Source: Closterium sp. NIES-65
Taxonomy: Eukaryota > Streptophyta > Zygnematophyceae > Desmidiales > Closteriaceae
Length of the DNA stretch: 64,000 nt
Direction: 5' to 3'
Assembly (NCBI GenBank): GCA_948144175.1
Contig: CANXME010002071.1
Location: 124,001-188,000, forward strand
Position numbers and translations under genes: made by a program. Each line of letters starts with the position of its first letter. The first letter of the stretch is position 1. The notes below the pieces were generated by a model. That model made no database searches and was not told the DNA's origin. It saw nothing but the letters and a program-made list of their open reading frames with translations. This document shows positions 23,401 through 33,344 of this stretch, piece by piece.

Positions 23401-25614
23401 CCCCCGGACTTCCTTGTGCCGGTTCCCCCCCCGGTAGACCCCCTCCCCCCTCAGGTTCCTGCCCCCTCAGGTGTGTCCCAGGTAGACGCCGTTGACCCGG
23501 TCGAGGTTACTGGTGACTCTGGTGCTGCTGCGGGTGCTGAGCCTGGGGGTGCTGACTCTGGGGGTGCTGTTCACGGGGGTGCTGAGCCTGGGGGTGCTAC
23601 TGCTGGGGGTGCTGGGCCTGAGGGTGCTACTGCGGAGGGTGCGGAGCCTGGGGGTGCTGAGCCGGGGGGTGCTGTGCCTGGAGGTGCTGGGTCTGGGGGT
23701 GCTGGGTCGGGAGCTGCTGAGCCTGGGGGTGCTGCGTCTGGAGCTGCTGAGCCTGGGGTTTCTCCTGCTGCTGCGTCTCGCCGGGAGCCCCTCTCTCCAC
23801 AGGAGCTGCGCGAGTGGTTCGCTCGCCGCTCGAGGCGTGCTGCTGAGTCTGGTGGTGCTGCTGGAGCTGGAGCTGGAGCTTCTTCGACCGTCGAGGGTGC
23901 GGGTGCAGCCGGTCCCGGAGCTGCTGGCCCTGCAGGTCCTCCTGGAGCTGGAGCTGCTGAGGGCGTTCGTGCTGAGCCTGCTGCTGTTGGTCCTGCCGCT
24001 GGAGGTGTGGGTGGCGCTGGTGCTGTCGCTGAGGGTGCTGGTGCTGTCCCTGCTGAGTCTGGAGCTGCCGCGCGGCCTCGGCCGTACTTCGTTCCGCTCC
24101 TTCAGCAGGTTCTTGGTCTTTCTCCTCCAGTAGAGGGTCCACCGCCGGTCCAGTCGCAGCCCCTACTGGAGCCTTCCTCTCCACTGCCTGCTCCCTCTCC
24201 TTACACTGGTCCTACTGGAGGTCTTGCTGAGCGTCGTGAGCCTGCGTCTCGTCCCGTGTCGCCTATTCGTGCTGCTCGCGCTAGTGGTCGCAGTTCGCGT
24301 CAGCGTCCTCCTCCTGTCCCTGGCACGCACCGGATGTCTTTACGTCCGTCCACTGCTCCTCTGCGTGCCCCTTTGCCTTCTCCTCCTGAGTCCTCTCTTC
24401 CTGCGCTTGCGGACCCTGAGTCGGACTCTCTTCGTGCTGCCAGTCCCACTGTCACGTGTCTGCTTGCTACTGTCGTCACTGACCCCTCCTTTGAGTCCAC
24501 TGCTGCGTCTGCTCTAGTCGCTGAGCTCGTCGACTTTGCTGCTCGCTGTCGTCTCGACTACGCTGCTAGTCTTGTTGCTGAGTCTGCGTCTGTCTGTCCT
24601 CCGTCCGTCAGGGGTGAGTGTGCTCTTGGCACGGACGTCCTAGAGGACAGGCAGGAGGAGTTCCAGTGTCTAGCGGCTGCTTCACCTCATCTCGCGTCTG
24701 TACTGCTTGCCCCTGAGGGAGACCCGGATGCACTAGACATCTCGACTCCGCGTTCTTACGCGGAGGCCGTAGAGGGTCCCTACTCCTCTCAGTGGCAGGC
24801 AGCTATGGATGCAGAGATGGCTTCCTGGAAGTCCACAGGCACCTACGTTGACGCGGTTCCCCCTCCTGGGGCGAACATCGTCAGTGGCATGTGGATCTTC
24901 AGGGTGAAGCGGCCGCCGGGCTCTCCACCTGTCTTCAAGGCACGGTACGTTGCTCGTGGCTTCAGTCAGCGGCAGGGAGTTGACTACTTTCAGACCTTCT
25001 CTCCCACCCCGAAGATGACTACTCTTCGGGTGCTGCTGCACATAGCCGCTCAGCGCGACTACGAGCTTCACTCTCTCGACTTCAGCACTGCGTTCTTGCA
25101 GGGTAGCCTGCACGAGGAGATCTGGCTTCGCCGTCCACCTGGCTTCACTGGGACTTTCCCTCCTGGCACCCAGTGGAGCCTCCGACGGCCAGTCTACGGT
25201 CTCCGCCAGGCACCGCGTGAGTGGCACGACACACTGAGGACTACGCTTGCGGCTCTTGGGTTTGCTCCTTCTACTGCTGACCCGTCGCTGTTTCTTCGCA
25301 CCGACACTTCCCTGCCGCCGTTCTACATCCTCGTGTACGTCGACGACCTGGTCTTTGCCACAGCGGACACTGCTGGACTCGCCTACGTGAAGTCCGAGCT
25401 GTTGAAGAGACACACGTGCACAGACCTGGGTGAACTGCGCAGCTACCTTGGCTTGCAGATCACTCGGGACAGAGCACGCCGCACCATTACCTTGACTCAG
25501 TCACACATGGTGCAGCAGGTCCTTCAGCGCTTCGGCTTCACGTACTCCTCGCCTCAGGCCACTCCTCTGCCTACTCGCCACTCACTCTCAGCTCTGCTTC
25601 GGATGAGTCCGTAG
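20443..25614 (+). CDS. Copia gag-pol polyprotein of element C, almost full length
   Basis: A single frame of 1,723 codons from ATG 20443 (MATPSVLAFDAEG). Order: gag capsid part (residues 1-250), poly-Gly tract (about 265-350), zinc-knuckle candidate (CTYVLRSGDRAGEQCGG with H and C following), aspartic protease (DSGAS near 22010), GAG-pre-integrase (WHHRLGHP near 22472; CVPC), integrase (MDVWGP near 22680; SDRGGEFSS; PQQNGIAERR), Gly/Pro pentapeptide linker (about 23520-23770), a second linker with HRMSLRPS, reverse transcriptase (FLQGSLHEEIW; YVDDLVF near 25337). It ends early: a base is missing near 25596, so the frame reads SALLRMSP and stops at 25614 just before RNase H. It is the best reference for the other copies in the window. 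The ATG was chosen because it is shared with A and X; an ATG eight codons upstream is not shared. Confidence 0.9.
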   Translation: MATPSVLAFDAEGRAIDFEVWLDDLQLFLQCDRADDLSLFDLTSGASPAPAADADPAVRSKWATRDAAARLAVRRHLPTSERAHFSQYKSAQTLYDAVVARYSSPATAALSRLMLPYLFPDLSAFPTVADLITHLRTSDTRYRAALPAEFCAKNPPPMYIALYYVVARLPDSLRVVRDHFLAVCPTTLTVDLLEKALLAAEKSIVAVGASRGDPRTLIFEGCSPSPLLPSVASAAAADLLGLESVGAASAPSGRRRSSKGKGGKGAGGAGGGGGGGGGGGGGSGGGGGASGGGGGGGGGSSGGDGGGGASGSGGGSGGGGGGGGGGSGGGSGGGSSGGGGGAGRGGTQQRSGGGGGQRSHRQQQQRSRDIPSPQQLREWYAGRQRGGGTGPCTYVLRSGDRAGEQCGGAHATQRCFGRLTDAWRQQFPGASEIPRWDELLRAGVAIFDLDFDAILTAMYVVDYSEENEGYRCFQPDPGIGTAALGACEAAALGASASALSGTGETALSGTESSSSSLTFTLDSGASRSFFRDRTTLSPLARPVAVSLADPSGGPVLSHFSTVLPCPAAPSGTLSGLYLPSFSTNLVSGADLQDGGVHQFTPARQRVTHCTEARTGRHLATFSRRPGSSLYTLTVESPPVPASGQVAASGQVLAAASRSGPESAPCSCRLLSHETLVWHHRLGHPSLPRLRSMASRVLVSGLPQSLPPLPSGPGPSCVPCVEGRLRATPHSSHFPPTEAPLQTLHMDVWGPAPVRGQGYERYFLLVVDDYSRYTTVLPLRSKGAVTEVLIDWIREARLQLRKSFGSDFPVLRLHSDRGGEFSSRLLRDYCRARGIRQTFTLPDSPQQNGIAERRIGMVMDVARTSMMHAAAPHFLWPFAVRYAAHQLNLHPRVSRPAMSPALLWTGKVGDASVFRVWGSRAFVRDLSADKLSPRAAPCVFLGFPTDAPGWQFYHPSSRRVLSSQDVTFDESVPFYRLFPYRTPSLPPPPDFLVPVPPPVDPLPPQVPAPSGVSQVDAVDPVEVTGDSGAAAGAEPGGADSGGAVHGGAEPGGATAGGAGPEGATAEGAEPGGAEPGGAVPGGAGSGGAGSGAAEPGGAASGAAEPGVSPAAASRREPLSPQELREWFARRSRRAAESGGAAGAGAGASSTVEGAGAAGPGAAGPAGPPGAGAAEGVRAEPAAVGPAAGGVGGAGAVAEGAGAVPAESGAAARPRPYFVPLLQQVLGLSPPVEGPPPVQSQPLLEPSSPLPAPSPYTGPTGGLAERREPASRPVSPIRAARASGRSSRQRPPPVPGTHRMSLRPSTAPLRAPLPSPPESSLPALADPESDSLRAASPTVTCLLATVVTDPSFESTAASALVAELVDFAARCRLDYAASLVAESASVCPPSVRGECALGTDVLEDRQEEFQCLAAASPHLASVLLAPEGDPDALDISTPRSYAEAVEGPYSSQWQAAMDAEMASWKSTGTYVDAVPPPGANIVSGMWIFRVKRPPGSPPVFKARYVARGFSQRQGVDYFQTFSPTPKMTTLRVLLHIAAQRDYELHSLDFSTAFLQGSLHEEIWLRRPPGFTGTFPPGTQWSLRRPVYGLRQAPREWHDTLRTTLAALGFAPSTADPSLFLRTDTSLPPFYILVYVDDLVFATADTAGLAYVKSELLKRHTCTDLGELRSYLGLQITRDRARRTITLTQSHMVQQVLQRFGFTYSSPQATPLPTRHSLSALLRMSP

Positions 25615-25616
25615 AG

Positions 25617-26318
25617 TCGAGTGGTCCGTATGCGGAGCTTGTTGGCTGCCTCATGTACCTGATGACCTGCACACGACCTGACCTTGCATACCCTCTGAGC
25701 ATTCTTGCACGCTATGTTGCTCCTGGGAGACACAGACCGGAGCACATGGCTGCAGCAAAGAGGGTATTGCGCTACCTGTGCAGTACGTCAGGCATGGGGC
25801 TAGTGCTTGGAGGGCGGAGTCCAGTGGTCCTTACCGGCCACGCGGACGCTTCTTGGGCTGACGACCAGGCTACGCAGCGGTCGTCACAGGGTTACACCTT
25901 CAGCCTTGGTTCCGACTCTGTCTCGTGGCGGTCTACTCGCTCGTCTTCGGTTCTCGGCTCCAGTTGTGAGGCTGAGATCTACGCCGGGGCCATGGCTGCA
26001 CAGGAGCTTCGCTGGCTCACCTACCTGCTGACTGACCTTGGAGAGCCGCCTCGTTCTCCTCCAGTGCTGTACGTAGACAACAAGGCTATGCTGGCCTTGT
26101 GTCGAGAGCAGCGCTTGGAGCACAGAACGAAGCACATTGCTCTCCGCTACTTCCTTGCTCGTGAGCTGCAGCAGCGTGGTCAGTTGCGACTTGCGTACGT
26201 GGCCTCTGAGGCCAACACTGCTGATGTGTTCACCAAGGCACTTGCGCCTTGTGACCATCAGCGCTTCTGCACCCAGCTGGGTCTTGTGCCTGTCTTGCCT
26301 CACTTGCTCTCCTCTTGA
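25617..26318 (+). pseudogene. RNase H part of element C, out of frame
   Basis: The next frame encodes the remaining part (MYLMTCTRPDLAYPL from 25653; GHADASWADD; YVDNKAML; HIALRYF; EANTADVFTKAL) and ends at the normal stop at 26316-26318. It is separated from the main polyprotein by one missing base; with it the polyprotein would be about 1,958 residues. Confidence 0.85.
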
Positions 26319-26333
26319 CTTCACTTGTACTGT

Positions 26334-26382
26334 GACATATATATATACCTGCTCTTGCTTGTCTAGCTTTATATATATGTCT
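26334..26382 (+). promoter_or_regulatory. TATATA stem-loop in the 3' UTR of element C
   Basis: GACATATATATATA and TATATATATGTC are complementary across a loop of about 25 bases, as in element A. Confidence 0.5.
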
Positions 26383-26525
26383 GTACTCTTGCTTGTGAAC
26401 TGGCCTTTGGCCTTGCTCTTGTGCTCGGACTGTGTGGTGACTTTGTGATCCACCCTGAGCTTTGCTTTGTCTTGCTTGACTGGTCTTGTGACCCCTTGTT
26501 CTCCCCCACTTTGCCTATGGGGGTG

Positions 26526-26662
26526 TGTCAGAACATATCTATAGCTTATACTGCTGTGTAGGCTGTAGTGGGGTATCCCATAGGGGGTACAACCCAGTTA
26601 GGGTTTCATATTTGTACTGCTTTCATTCATAGTTCATTCATTCTTGTTTTCTTATTTTCACA
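26526..26662 (+). repeat. 3' LTR of element C
   Basis: 137 bp, one difference from the 5' LTR (CATTCTTG against CATTCCTG). Preceded by the CCCCCA/TGGGGG polypurine hairpin (about 26501-26523) and followed by TGTGG. Confidence 0.95.
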
Positions 26663-28092
26663 TGTGGATCTTCAGGGTGAAGCGGCCGCCGGGTTCTCCG
26701 CCTGTCTTCAAGGCACGGTACGTGGCTCGTGGCTTCAGTCAGCGACAGGGAGTTGACTACTTTCAGACCTTCTCCCCCACCCCGAAGATGACCACTCTTC
26801 GGGTACTGCTGCACGTTGCTGCTCACCGGGACTACGAGCTGCACTCTCTCGACTTCAGCACAGCTTTCCTGCAGGGCAGCCTGCACGAGGAGATCTGGCT
26901 GCGTCGCCCACCTGGCTTCACTGGGTCTTTCCCTCCTGGTACCCAGTGGAGTCTCCGGCGTCCAGTCTACGGTCTCCGCCAGGCGCCACGTGAGTGGCAC
27001 GACACACTGAGGACTACGCTTGCGGCTCTTGGGTTCGCTCCGTCTACTGCCGACCCGTCGCTGTTTCTGCGCACCGACACCTCTCTGCCGCCGTTCTACA
27101 TCCTCGTGTACGTCGACGACTTGGTCTTTGCCACACCTGACACTACTGGACTCGCCTACGTGAAGTCCGAGCTGCAGAAGAGACACACGTGCACTGACCT
27201 GGGTGAACTGCGTAGCTACCTTGGCTTGCAGATCACCCGGGACAGAGCACGCCGCACCATTACCCTGACTCAGTCACACATGGTGCAGCAGGTCCTTCAG
27301 CGCTTCGGCTTCATGTACTCCTCGCCTCAGGCCACTCCTCTGTCTACTCGCCACTCGCTCTCAGCTCTGCCTTTGGATGAGTCCGTAGAGTCGAGTGGCC
27401 CGTACCCAGAGTTTTTTGGCTGTCTCATGTACCTGATGACCTGCACACGACCTGACCTTGCATACCCTCTTAGCATTCTTGCACGCTATGTTGCTCCTGG
27501 GAGACACCGACCAGAGCACATGGCTACAGCGAAGAGGGTGTTGCGCTACTTGTGCAGTACGTCGGGCATGGGGCTAGTGCTTGGAGGGCGGAGTCCAGTG
27601 GTCCTCACTGGACACGCAGACGCTTCTTGGGCTGACGACCAGGCTACGCAGCGGTCGTCACAGGGTTACACCTTCAGCCTTGGTTCCGGCTCTGTTTCGT
27701 GGCGGGCTACTCGCTCGTCTTCTGTTCTTGGCTCCAGTTGTGAGGCTGAGATCTACGCAGGGGCCATGGCTGCTCAGGAGCTTCGCTGGCTCACCTACCT
27801 GCTGACCGACCTTGGAGAGCCGCCTCGTTCTCCTCCAGTCCTGTACGTTGACAACAAGGCCATGCTGGCCTTGTGTTGGGAGCAGAGACTGGAGCACAGA
27901 ACAAAGCACATTGCTCTCCGCTACTTCCTTGCTCGTGAGCTACAGCAGCGTGGTCAGTTGCGACTTGCGTACGTGGCCTCTGAGGCCAACACTGCTGATG
28001 TCTTCACCAAGGCACTTGCGCCTTGTGATCATCAGCGCTGCTGTACCCAGCTGGGTCTTGTGTCTGTCTTGCCTCACTTGCTCTCCTCTTGA
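26663..28092 (+). pseudogene. Reverse transcriptase and RNase H of element B (second part)
   Basis: This continues the frame cut at 19198: it resumes with IFRVKRPPGS, then FLQGSLHEEIW, YVDDLVF (near 27110), the reverse transcriptase end, and RNase H (GHADASW, YVDNKAM, HIALRYF, EANTADVFTKAL), with the stop at 28090-28092. This half has no internal stop. The segment is non-functional because of the breaks in the first half and the insertion of C. Confidence 0.9.
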
Positions 28093-28298
28093 CCCTCTTT
28101 TTACTGTTACATATATATATATCACTGCTCTTGCTTGTTTAGTCCTATATATATATCTGTACTCCTGCATGTGAACTGGCCTTGCGCTTGTGCTCGGATT
28201 GTGTGGTGACGTTGTGATCCACCCTGAGCTTGCTTTGTTTTGCTTTACTTGACTGGTCTTGTGACCCCTAGTTCTCCCCCACTTCGCCTATGGGGGTG

Positions 28299-28424
28299 TG
28301 TCAAACATTATATATGTTGTTGTAGTTGTTTAGGCTACAGTGGGTTAGCCTATAGGGGGTACACATTCCTAGGTTTTGATACTTGTACTCTTTTCACTCT
28401 TAGTTCATTCATTCTTGTTCAACA
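28299..28424 (+). repeat. 3' LTR of element B
   Basis: 126 bp, identical by eye to 14026-14151, followed by GCTCG at 28425-28429. Confidence 0.95.
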
Positions 28425-30289
28425 GCTCGACCCTGGCCGACGGGTGAACGTGGCCAAGTGTCGGCCTGTCCTAGCATATGTGCAGTGTGTCACCCGCTGA
28501 CTCGCAGGAGTGAACTGGTCAACCCCCCTATCCTGTAGGTCTGCTCCACTCACCAAGTTCGTAGAGAACGAGGGGAGGTAGAGACCTAACAGGGTGCCAG
28601 AGGGGGCTGCCGGGCACGGTAAGACAGTGGAGAAGCTAGCAAGGAGAGGACCCCCAGAGGGGTCCGCTAGGGAGACTGCAACCGCCCGATTGAGCGGCGT
28701 AAGAGTGGTGCGGTCTCGAAAGAAGGAGCAGGACGCACGCGAGTCGAGAGTGAAGGTGTGTGAGGCCTGAGCCGATGAAGTATCTGAGAGAGCAGACTCA
28801 CCAGCACCTGGGGCAGCACACGCACTAGCATCTGGGGCAGCAGACGCACTAGCACCTAGAGCAGCAGCCTCACCAGCACCTTGCGAAGCAGCCTCAATGC
28901 CCGGGTCAGGCGGTACACACAGGTAACAGTCACCCTCAACACTAGTGGTCACAGAATACATGGCAGCAAGGATAGCATCATAGTCAAGATCAAAGATGGC
29001 AACCCCCGCCCTATGCAGATCTCCCCAGCGAGGGATCTCTTACGCCTCAGGGAACTGGCGACACCACGCATCCTCCAGGCGACCGAAGCAGCGCTGGGTG
29101 GAGTGCGGGCCACCGCACTGCTCACCAGCTCGGTCGCCAGTACGGAGGACGTAAGTGTAGGGACCAAAGCCCCCACCGCGCTGATGCGCAGTGTACCTGT
29201 CACGAAGCTGTTGAGGGGACAGGGTCACGCCACTCCGCTGCTGCTGGCGCGGATCACCACCTGAGCCACTCCTCTGTGCAGAGTCGCGACCGGCTCCACC
29301 ACCGCCACCGCCGCCGCTTCTGCCGCCTCTTCCACCTCCGCCTCCTCCGCCACCTCCGCCGCCTCCGCTCCCTCCGCCACCACCGCCGCCTCCTCCGCCT
29401 CCACTGCTGCCGCCGCTGCCGCCACCCCTGGCACCACTCCCACCACCACCCCCACTCCCTCCACTGCCTCCACCACCACCTCCACTGCCCCCACCAGCCC
29501 CTCTAGCGCCCTTGCCCCCCTTGCCCTTGCCGGTGCGGCGTCTCCCGCTCGGGGCAGACGCAGCGTTGACCGACTCGAAACCAAAGAGGTCGGACGCAGC
29601 AGCAGAGGCAACAGAGGGTAAGAGGGGGGAGGGAGAACACCCCTCAAAGACGGGGGTGCGAGGGTCACCACGAGAGGCTCTTACAGCAACTATGCTCTTC
29701 TCTGCTGCTAGAAGGGCCTTCTCGAGGAGGTCAATGGTGAGAGTGGTGGGGCAAACTGAAAGGAAGTGGTCCCAGACTACGCGGAGAGAGTCAGGGAGCC
29801 GGGTGACTATGTAGTAGAGGGTGATGTACATGGGGGGGGGGGGGGGGTTCTTGGCGCAGAACTCAGCAGGAAGCGCAGCGCGGTAGCGAGTGTCACTAGT
29901 GCGGAGGTGCGTAATGAGGTCAGCGACTGTGGGAAAGGCAAGAAGGTCAGGGAAGATGTACGGTAGCATGAGGCGGCTCAGCGCAGCAGTGGCAGGGGAA
30001 GAGTAGCGTGCAACTACAGCGTCGTACAAGGTGTGAGCACTCTTGTACTGGCTAAAGTGTGCACGCTCAGTGGTCGGTAAGTGGCGGCGCACAGCAAGGC
30101 GAGCAGCAGCAACGCGCGTGGCCCACTGTGAGCGAACAGTGGCATCACCATCAGCAGCAGGGGTATGAGAGGCACCAGAAGTGAGGTCAAACAGGGAGAG
30201 ACCGTCTGCCCTGTCGCATCATCTACCCAAACCTCAAAGTCAACTGCTCGACCCTCAACGTCAAAGGTGAGAACACTAGGGGTGGCCAT
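28425..30289 (-). pseudogene. Gag and protease of element X
   Basis: Reading down from ATG 30289 (MATPSVLTFDVEG): a small deletion near WVDD removes the LQLFLQ region and shifts the frame; capsid part from 30092 (MRRHLPTTERAHFSQ), poly-Gly tract (about 29280-29520), knuckle candidate in which the first Cys is Tyr (PYTYVLRTG), a stop near 29040, and a protease with DSRAS instead of DSGAS (near 28740), which would destroy the active-site loop. A C run gives extra prolines near 29831-29847. The frame ends at PGSS, at the insertion point of element B. Confidence 0.85.
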
Positions 30290-30299
30290 GAGAGTAGTA

Positions 30300-31116
30300 G
30301 ACAGGCAGTGAGTATAGTGGGACAGGGCAGTGCAGTGGCAGAGGCGCTGCTCTTACCAGGTAAGTGAGGCAGTCCTGGGCAGGCCGACACGCGGCGGCGC
30401 CTCGGCTGCACTGCGGCTCGGCGGAAAAATGCGGCTCGGCGGCAAAGGCGGCTCGGCGGCTCGGCTGCATAGGCGGCTCGGCGGCGCAGCAGCTAGGTGG
30501 CTTGGCAGCGCAGCGGCTCGGCAGCTCGGCGAGGCCGCTGAAGGGCGACGAAGGGGCCGCTGAAGGGCTGCGACGGGGCCGCTGAAAGGGCGGCGACGGG
30601 GCCGCGGAAGGGCGGCGACGGGGCCGCTGAAAGGGCGGCGACGGGGCCGCGGAAGGGCGGCGACGGGGCCGCTGAAAGAGCGGCGACGGGGCCGCGGAAG
30701 GGGTGGGCGGCGACGGGGCCGCTGAAAGGGCGGTGACGGGGCCTCGGAAGGGCGGCGACGGGGCCACTGAAAGGCGGCGACGGGGCCGTTGAAGGGCGGC
30801 GACGGGGCCGCAGTTAGGGGCGACGACGGGGCCGCTGAAAGGGCGGCGACAGGGCCGCCTAAGGGCGGCGACGGGGCCGCAAGAAGGGCGGCGACGGGGC
30901 CTTAAAGGGCGCGATAGAGCTGCTGAGAGGGCGGCGCGACGGGGCCGCAAGGGCGGCGCAACTGGGCCACTAGGGGCCGTAAGAGGGGCCACTAGAGGGC
31001 GCGAGGGGGAACGACACGGGGCGCGACTCAGGCAAGGGCCAAGCGCGCTCCGGGCAGGAAAAAAAAGTTCGGTGGGCCCTAGGAACAGTTCCCACGAGGG
31101 AACCAGCTCTATACCA
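30300..31116 (-). repeat. Tandem-repeat leader of element X
   Basis: Between gag and the 5' LTR lie about 20 degenerate copies of 'GGGCGGCGACGGGGCCGC' (30540-30960 as read on plus) and GGCTCGGCGG-type repeats (30410-30530). Next to the LTR are the primer site complement and a stem GTTCCC/GGGAAC (31088-31103). Confidence 0.75.
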
Positions 31117-31247
31117 TGTCAAGATTAGAACGAGAGAATGAATGCATTGAGCAGAATAAAGACTACAAATAGTAAACCCTAAAGTGTTGTACCCCATATG
31201 AACTACCCCACTACAGCCTACATAGACTATAGCATATATGCCTGACA
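31117..31247 (-). repeat. 5' LTR of element X, partner missing
   Basis: 131 bp in minus orientation (TGTCAGGCATAT to TCTTGACA), directly followed on its minus-strand 3' side by the primer site TGGTATAGAGC. It is related to, but clearly different from, the LTR of element F. No second copy exists in the window. Confidence 0.85.
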
Positions 31248-33180
31248 ACCAAGAGGAAACGACCCAGTAAAGCCAGGTGGGCGGCGCAGCCAGATTTCCT
31301 CGTGCAGGCTGCCCTGCAGAAAAGTTGTGCTGAAGTCAAGAGAGTGAAGCTCGTAGTCGCGCTAAGCGGCTATGTGCAGCAGCACCCGAAGAGTGGTCAT
31401 CTTTGGGGTGGGAGAGAAGGTCTGAAAGTAGTCAACTCCCTGCCGCTGACTGAGGCCTCGAGCCACGTAACACGCCTTGAAGACAGGCGGAGAACCCGGC
31501 GGCCGCTTCACCCTGAAAATCCACATGCCACTGACGATGTTCGCCCCAGGTGGGGGAACCTCGTCGACATAGGTGCCTGTGGACTTCCAGAAAGCCATCT
31601 CTGGGTCCATGGCTGACTGCCACTGAGAGGAGTAGGGACCCTTGATCGCCTCAGCGTACGATCGAGGAGTCCGGATGTCTGGTGCATCCGGGTCTCCCTC
31701 AGAGGCAATCAGCGTGGACACGAGATGAGGCAAAGCAGCAGCAAAACACTGGAACTCCTCCTGCCTGTCCTCAACGACGTCCATGCTAAGAGCACACTCA
31801 CCCCCGACGGACGGAGGACAGACAGACCCCGACTCGGCAACGAGATTAGCGGCGTAGTCTAGACGACAGCGAGCAGCAAACTCGACAAGCTCAGCAACCA
31901 AGGTAGACGTAGGAGTGGACTCAAAGGAAGGGTCAGTGACAACAGTAGCCAGGAGACATGTGACAGTAGGACTAGCAGCACGAAGAGAGTCAGACTCCGG
32001 GTCAGCAAGAATATGAAGAGCGGACTCAGGATGAGACGGCAACGGGACACGCAGAGGAGCAGTGGAAGGACGCAGTGCCATCTGGTGCGTGCCTGAGACC
32101 GCTGGAGGACCCGGACGCGGAGCACGACCACTAGTGCGAGCAGCACAAACAGGCAACACAGAACGAGACGCAAGCTCATGACGCTCAGCAAGACCTCCAG
32201 TAGGACCAGTGTAGGGAGAAGGAGCAGGTAGCGGGGAGGCGGGCTATAACTGTGACTGCGGCTGGACACGCTGTGGACACTCTAAGGGAGGAGCAGGACC
32301 AGTAGAGGGCGGGAGACCAAGAACCTGCTCAAGGAGCGGAACGAAGTACGGCCTCGGCCGCGCAACGCCTCCAGAACTAGCAGGGACAGCACCAGTACCC
32401 CCAGCGGCAGCACCAGCGCCAGCAGCACCTCCAGCTCCAACAGCGCAAACTCCAATACCCTCACAAGCACCAGCGCCAGCAAAACCACCAGCGCCAACAC
32501 CCCTAGCAGCTCCAGCTCCAGCAGCTCCAGCAGCACCAGCTCCAGTAGGACCGTCAGCTCCAGTACCGCCAGCAGCTCCAGCAGTACCTCCAGCACGACT
32601 AACTCCAGCAGCCCCAGCAGTACCCCCAATCCCAGCAGCTCCAGTACCACCAGTACAAGCACCTCCAGCACCAGCGGCAACACTAGTACCTCCAGCTCTA
32701 GCAGCACGGCTCCAGCGCCGGGCAAACCACTCGCGCAGCTCCTGCGGAGAGAGTAGCTCCCGCCTCGACGAAGCACCGCTAGAGGCCACACGAGCAGACC
32801 CAGCACCCCCCGGCTCCGCACCCCCAGCCTTAGCACCCCCAGACCCGGGACCCGCAGGCTTAGCGCCCTTAGCAGCACCAGAGTCAACAGCTACCTCGAC
32901 AGGCTCGACCGCGTCTACCTAGGACACACCTGACGGGGCAGGACCCAGAGGGGGGAGAGGGTCTACCGGGGGAGGACTTGGCGCAAGGAAGAGCCGCGGC
33001 GGGGGGAGGGGCGCAGTGCGGTAGGGGAAGAGACGGTAGTAAGGCACCGACTCGTCAAAGGTGACGTCCTGGGAGGACAGAACACGGCGCGAGGTGGGGT
33101 GGTAAAACTGCCACCCAGGTGCGTCAGGAGGGAAGCCAAGGAAGACGCAGGGAACAGCACGAGGGGACAGCTTGTTCGCA
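31248..33180 (-). pseudogene. Integrase end, linker and reverse transcriptase start, element F
   Basis: Reading down from about 33180: the integrase C-terminal part (NKLSPRAVPCVFLGFP, YYRLFPYRT), a Gly/Ala linker (32244-32890), then SYAEAIKGPYSSQW, GMWIFRVKRPP, and the reverse transcriptase start. A TAG follows LLHIAA near 31362, and the frame ends at GFTGSF where element X is inserted. The catalytic part of integrase is absent: at about 33178 the sequence changes to leader-like DNA. Confidence 0.8.
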
Positions 33181-33344
33181 GACGTCGCCGGAGCTGGTTC
33201 TGGCCAAGCGAGGAGCACCAGTAGCAGTAGAAAGAGTAGTAGTAGCAAGCGTAGTAGTAACACCAGTACGGGCAGGGTAGTGCTCACCAGTGGCGAGAAG
33301 GGCAGGCGTACGACGCTGGCAACGGCAAGGCCGCTACCACTGTA

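Larger units (their letters stand above)
19199..26662 (+). mobile_element. Copia element C, nearly intact, innermost in the nest
   Basis: 7.46 kb with 137-bp LTRs (19199-19335 and 26526-26662) that differ at one site by eye, and the duplication TGTGG (19194-19198 and 26663-26667). Gag-pol is open in one frame except for a single missing base near 25596. It is of the same lineage as element A but with a different LTR. Confidence 0.95.
14026..28424 (+). mobile_element. Copia element B, interrupted by element C
   Basis: Two 126-bp LTRs that look identical (14026-14151 and 28299-28424) are flanked by GCTCG (14021-14025 and 28425-28429). Removing element C (19199-26662) rejoins the reverse transcriptase between the codons of MW and IFRVKR, giving a 6.9 kb element. 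It is inserted in opposite orientation into element X. It belongs to the same family as element E. Confidence 0.95.
11178..31247 (-). mobile_element. Copia element X, 3'-truncated, interrupted by element B
   Basis: The 5' LTR (31117-31247), leader, gag and protease on the right join to integrase and the reverse transcriptase N-terminus on the left once element B is removed; GCTCG is duplicated at both joints of B. There is no X-type LTR on the left: the 3' end was lost in the deletion at about 11177. The base pairs after its 5' LTR (ACCAA, 31248-31252) are the expected target duplication, of which the partner is missing. It lies in the reverse transcriptase of F. Confidence 0.7.

Noticed and set aside
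10079-31247. Pairing the LTRs at 10079 and 31117 as one element
   Set aside because: Their sequences differ strongly, whereas 10079 and 40072 match closely and share ACTAT on their outer sides.
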